Assembly: GCF_014642635.1 (NCBI RefSeq)
Contig: NZ_BMIQ01000006.1
Span: forward strand, 248,001 to 312,000
Direction: 5' to 3'
DNA length: 64,000 nucleotides
From: Aureimonas endophytica
GTDB lineage: Bacteria > Pseudomonadota > Alphaproteobacteria > Rhizobiales > Rhizobiaceae
The notes beneath the pieces were generated by a model. It was not told the origin of the DNA. It worked only from the letters and a program-made list of their open reading frames with translations, and ran no database searches. Below, one piece after another: positions 61,110 to 64,000 of this stretch; within the stretch, counting starts at the first letter, position 1, and each line of letters begins with the position of its first letter. Position numbers and translations under genes: made by a program.

Positions 61110-61906
61110 GCCGGCCACCAGCCATGGAAATGATGGACCGGGCCACGCCCGGATCCGACCTTCAAAGCCTCCGCCGCCCGCAGCGCGGCGGTGAGATAGG
61201 CCTTGGCCTCGCCGACCGCCGCCTCGAGGCCGAGCCCCTTGGCAAGGCCCGCCGCGATCGCCGCCGAGAGCGTACAGCCGGTGCCGTGGTCATGCGTCGT
61301 CGCAAGGCGCGGCGCCTCGAAGCGCAGGAGCCTGTCGCCGTCGAAGAGAAGATCGGTGCTCGTCGCGCCCCGGCCGTGGCCGCCCTTCATCAGGACGGCT
61401 TTCGGCCCGGCTTCCAGAATGCGTTCGGCCTGGAGGCGCATCGCCGCCTCGTCCTCGGCCAGCGGCAGATCCGAAAGGATCGCGGCCTCCGGCAGGTTGG
61501 GCGTCACGAGATCGGCGAGCGGCAGGAGCTCGCTGCGCAGCGCCGCCACCGCGTCGGCGCGCAGCAGCCGGTCGCCCGAGGTCGCCACCATGACGGGATC
61601 GAGCACGGCGCGGCGCCCGTGGCGCCGCAGCCCGTCCGCGATGGCCCGCGCCGTCTCGGCCCGCGAGACCATGCCGATCTTGATCGCGCCGACGGCGAGA
61701 TCGGACAAGACCGCATCGATCTGCGCGCCGACCATCGCCGGCGACAGGTCCTCGACCAAAGTGACGCCGCGCGTGTTCTGCGCCGTGACGGCAGTGATCG
61801 CGCTGGCGCCGAAGACGCCGAGCGCGGAGAAGGTCTTCAGATCCGCCTGGATGCCGGCACCGCCTCCGCTGTCGGACCCGGCGATGGTGAGCGCGATCGC
61901 CGTCAT
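61106..61906 (-). CDS. thiD: Hydroxymethylpyrimidine/phosphomethylpyrimidine kinase
   Basis: A 266-residue ribokinase-fold kinase. N-terminal motif [20 protein letters not shown] binds HMP; the C-terminal GTGC motif ([20 protein letters not shown]) holds the catalytic loop. It phosphorylates HMP twice to HMP-PP, the pyrimidine half of thiamine phosphate. Overlaps thiE by four bases and tenA by four bases, indicating a single translation unit. Confidence 0.95.
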   Translation of the reverse strand: MTAIALTIAGSDSGGGAGIQADLKTFSALGVFGASAITAVTAQNTRGVTLVEDLSPAMVGAQIDAVLSDLAVGAIKIGMVSRAETARAIADGLRRHGRRAVLDPVMVATSGDRLLRADAVAALRSELLPLADLVTPNLPEAAILSDLPLAEDEAAMRLQAERILEAGPKAVLMKGGHGRGATSTDLLFDGDRLLRFEAPRLATTHDHGTGCTLSAAIAAGLAKGLGLEAAVGEAKAYLTAALRAAEALKVGSGRGPVHHFHGWWPA

Positions 61907-62562
61907 GCCGCGCGCTCCTTGAATGCCGCATCCACGGCGGCGCGCAGGTCCCTCGCCCGGCCCGCGACGTCGTCCGCGCCGAACAGGGCGGAGATGACCG
62001 CGACGCCGTCCGCCCCCGCCGCGATCACCGGCGCCACGCGGGCGAGATCGATGCCGGCGATGGCGCCGACCGGCAGATGGGGTGCGAGATCCCGCAGCCG
62101 GGCGCGCAATTCGGAGAGACCGACGAGGCCGACCGGCGGATCGGGATTGACCTTGGACAGGGTCTCGAAGACGCCGCCGATACAGGCATAGTCGACGGGC
62201 GCCCGGCCCGCTTCCGCCGCGTCCGCGGCGTTCTTGACGGTGAGGCCGAGAATCGCGCCGGGGCCGAGAAGCGCGCGGGCATCCGCCGCCCGCATGTCCT
62301 CGCGCCCGAGATGGACGCCCGCCGCGCCGCCGGCCAGCGCGACGTCCAGCCGGTCGTTGATCAGAAGCGGCACGCCGCTGCCGGCGAGCGCCGCGCCGAT
62401 CGCCCGGGCGCATTCGACCATCTGCCGGGTGCCGGCCTGCTTGTCGCGATATTGCACGAGCGTCGCACCGCCCGCGACCGCCCGCCGGGCGAGTTCCGGC
62501 AGGCGCTCGCGGCCGAGCGCGGCATCGACGAGCGCGTAAAGGCGAAGGTCAGGCACCGGCAT
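61903..62562 (-). CDS. thiE: Thiamine phosphate synthase
   Basis: A 219-residue TIM-barrel enzyme joining HMP-PP with thiazole phosphate. Conserved pieces are LVQYRDKQ near the start, [20 protein letters not shown] and [10 protein letters not shown]. The usual GxSxH and FPTxTK segments appear here as GLTVKN and [10 protein letters not shown], so this is a divergent form; the phosphate and Mg2+ sites nevertheless look complete. Its start overlaps the thiM stop by 14 bases. Confidence 0.92.
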   Translation of the reverse strand: MPVPDLRLYALVDAALGRERLPELARRAVAGGATLVQYRDKQAGTRQMVECARAIGAALAGSGVPLLINDRLDVALAGGAAGVHLGREDMRAADARALLGPGAILGLTVKNAADAAEAGRAPVDYACIGGVFETLSKVNPDPPVGLVGLSELRARLRDLAPHLPVGAIAGIDLARVAPVIAAGADGVAVISALFGADDVAGRARDLRAAVDAAFKERAA

Positions 62563-63286
62563 GATCGATCCTCAGAGATTGGTGGAGATCGGCGGGTTCG
62601 AGCAGGGCCAGCGCATCGAGCAGCTCGACGGCGAAGCTGCCGGGGCCGCGCGCCCGTTCCGCCGCCCGCTCGGCGGCGATGCCGAGGACCGCGAGCCCCG
62701 CCGCCCCGGCGGCCAGCGGGTCCGCCTCCACGGCCGCGAAGCCGGCGACGAGCGCGCCGGCGAGACAGCCCGTGCCCGTCACCGCCGCGAGCCAGGGATG
62801 GCCGTTGTGTAGGGTGAGCGCCCGATCCCCGAGGCGCAGGCGATCCGCCGCGCCGGTCTCGATCATCGCGGTTTCGTCCAGCGCCTCGATCACGGCTCGC
62901 TCCGCCTCGTTCGCCTTCACGATCGTCGGCCGCTCCGCGAGAAGCTTCCGGGCGAAGGCGAGCCGCACCGCCGAGACGTCGCATTTCACCGGATCGAGCA
63001 CCCAAGGCCGGCCCGCCGCGCGCGCCGCCTGGACGCCCGTCTCCGTCGCCTGCCGCCGCTCCGCCGTCAGCGTGCCGAGATTGACGAGCAGCGCATCGGC
63101 GCGGGCGGCGAATTCCGCCACCTCTTCCGGGCTCGACGTCATGGAGGGCACGGCGCCGAGCGCCGTCAGCCCATCGGCGACGCGCTCCTGCACCACCGTG
63201 TTGAGCAGGCAGTGGACGCGGGGCTTCCGCGCCCGCAGCCGGGCGAGGAGATCCGCGAGGCGCGCGGCGTCGATCGCACCGTTCAT
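62549..63286 (-). CDS. thiM: Hydroxyethylthiazole kinase
   Basis: A 245-residue ribokinase-fold trimeric kinase. VHCLLNTVVQERVADGLTAL and GAVPSMTSSPEEVAEF form the thiazole site; the catalytic loop is VTGTGCLAGALVAGF. It phosphorylates salvaged hydroxyethylthiazole for ThiE. The canonical text is N-x3-N; here TVVQERVADG stands in that place, a small variation. Start overlaps the thiY stop by four bases. Confidence 0.93.
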   Translation of the reverse strand: MNGAIDAARLADLLARLRARKPRVHCLLNTVVQERVADGLTALGAVPSMTSSPEEVAEFAARADALLVNLGTLTAERRQATETGVQAARAAGRPWVLDPVKCDVSAVRLAFARKLLAERPTIVKANEAERAVIEALDETAMIETGAADRLRLGDRALTLHNGHPWLAAVTGTGCLAGALVAGFAAVEADPLAAGAAGLAVLGIAAERAAERARGPGSFAVELLDALALLEPADLHQSLRIDHAGA

Positions 63287-64000
63287 CGCGGCAGCGCCAC
63301 GGCGATGTCGGCGAGCACCGGCACCGCCGGGATCAGGCCGGACTCCTTCATGAAGGCGCCGAAGCGCTCGTAGCGCCCGGCATCCAGCGCCGCCGGCCGC
63401 TTGGCGAGACGCGGTAGCGTATCGCGCCAGGCCTGCCGGTTCAGCTCGTCGTCGAGATCGGGATGGGCCTTCACGAACATGGCCCAGGCCTCGTCCGGAT
63501 GGTTGGTGATGAACAGCGCCGCCTCTTCCACCGCCGCGAGGAAGCGCGGCAGGCGGGCATCGCCGAGGAGATCCTTGCGGGTGACGAAGATCAGCTCGTC
63601 ATAGGCCGGCACGCCGTGCTCCTCGGGATAGAAGGCGCGGCCCTCGTGCCCGGCGAGACGCATCTGCGTCAGCTCGAAGTTGCGGAAGCCCCCGACATTG
63701 GCCTCGACGCTGCCGGCGATCAGCGAGGGCGACAGCGAGAAATTGACGTTGATCAGCTCGACATCGGTCTTCTTCAGCCCGGCGCTTTCGAGAATCCGGC
63801 CGAGCATCGCATCCTCGAAGCCCGAGACCGAATAGCCGACGCGCTTGCCCTTGAGGTCGGCCAGCGTCTTGATCGGCCCGTCGGCGAGAACGGTGATCGT
63901 GTTGAGCGGCGTTTCCACCAGCGTGCCGAAGCGCACCAGCGGCAGGCCGGCGGCGACATCGAGATAGAGGTTCGGCTGGTAATGCACCGCGACATCCGCC
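63283..64000 (-). CDS. thiY: ThiY-like pyrimidine-precursor binding protein, C-terminal part
   Basis: A gene running off the right edge; 238 codons are visible. The text reads ADVAVHYQPNLYLDVAAGLP, TPLNTITVLADGPIKTLADL and GKRVGYSVSGFEDAMLGRIL, as in NMT1/THI5-like binding proteins of the ThiXYZ importer that binds formylaminopyrimidine. The frame stays open to position 64000, so the real start is outside the window. It would feed the salvage genes below. The ThiX and ThiZ permease and ATPase genes, and probably a TPP riboswitch, are expected further right. Confidence 0.9.
   Translation of the reverse strand, partial: ADVAVHYQPNLYLDVAAGLPLVRFGTLVETPLNTITVLADGPIKTLADLKGKRVGYSVSGFEDAMLGRILESAGLKKTDVELINVNFSLSPSLIAGSVEANVGGFRNFELTQMRLAGHEGRAFYPEEHGVPAYDELIFVTRKDLLGDARLPRFLAAVEEAALFITNHPDEAWAMFVKAHPDLDDELNRQAWRDTLPRLAKRPAALDAGRYERFGAFMKESGLIPAVPVLADIAVALPR

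Noticed and set aside
1-64000. CRISPR arrays, tRNA or rRNA genes, IS elements
   Set aside because: No regularly spaced direct repeats, no cloverleaf or TpsiC-like GGTTCGAATCC text, and no transposase-like protein was seen; structure-based RNA searches could not be run.

Overview
The window is very GC-rich chromosomal DNA from an alphaproteobacterium, most likely of the order Hyphomicrobiales (Rhizobiales). Pointers are a membrane-bound ferritin (MbfA) gene preceded by an Irr-type iron box, many CUT1 sugar ABC transporters with Gfo/Idh/MocA dehydrogenases, a PaoABC-type molybdoenzyme, DUF3369 signalling proteins and dispersed palindromic repeats of the usual alphaproteobacterial kind. The genus cannot be fixed from the sequence. 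No tRNA, rRNA, CRISPR array, insertion sequence or prophage was recognised.

Left part (1-25.7 kb). A sugar ABC operon with a Gfo/Idh/MocA dehydrogenase (minus strand, 1-4579) lies head-to-head with a ROK repressor gene; a good palindromic operator candidate sits between them. Next come a short-chain dehydrogenase, an AraC-type regulator, a translationally coupled pair of histidine kinases (one with an N-terminal receiver and DUF3369), an orphan family-5 solute-binding protein, a lower-GC patch with one orphan gene, a class III adenylate cyclase with a TPR tail, and the paoABC-like aldehyde oxidoreductase operon. A three-gene group (small conserved protein, GST, YihY-type membrane protein) is bracketed by two inverted copies of a 180-bp repeat, followed by a phospholipase D/cardiolipin-synthase-like gene.

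Middle (25.8-48.8 kb). mbfA has an Irr box; a LysR regulator diverges from a bile-acid:sodium-symporter-family gene. Positions 28971-39952 hold a surface/secretion-flavoured cluster: a three-repeat protein resembling hydrophobic-W (ChW) repeats, an RTX-like beta-roll protein, a TPR-GT32 glycosyltransferase, a Ser/Gly-rich protein ending in a Hint autoprocessing domain, and two large GT2-type proteins. Then come a mannitol-dehydrogenase-family enzyme, a LysR regulator diverging from mmsA, a dihydrolipoamide-dehydrogenase-like flavoprotein, a MarR regulator, a DEAD-box RNA helicase and a tiny membrane protein.

Right part (48.8-64 kb). A second sugar ABC operon (with a TIM-barrel isomerase) diverges from a Gfo/Idh/MocA dehydrogenase and an HSL-type esterase. 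A LacI regulator follows, and two very similar palindromes (upstream of the ABC operon and upstream of lacI) suggest it controls both regions. The window ends in a tightly overlapping thiamine salvage operon (thiY-thiM-thiE-thiD-tenA, minus strand) whose last gene, unusually, is a TRAP solute-binding protein translationally coupled to tenA. The matching fused DctQM permease lies convergently next to it. This suggests an undescribed TRAP uptake route tied to thiamine-precursor salvage, the most interesting metabolic hypothesis here; the Ser/Gly-rich Hint/glycosyltransferase cluster is the most interesting surface system.
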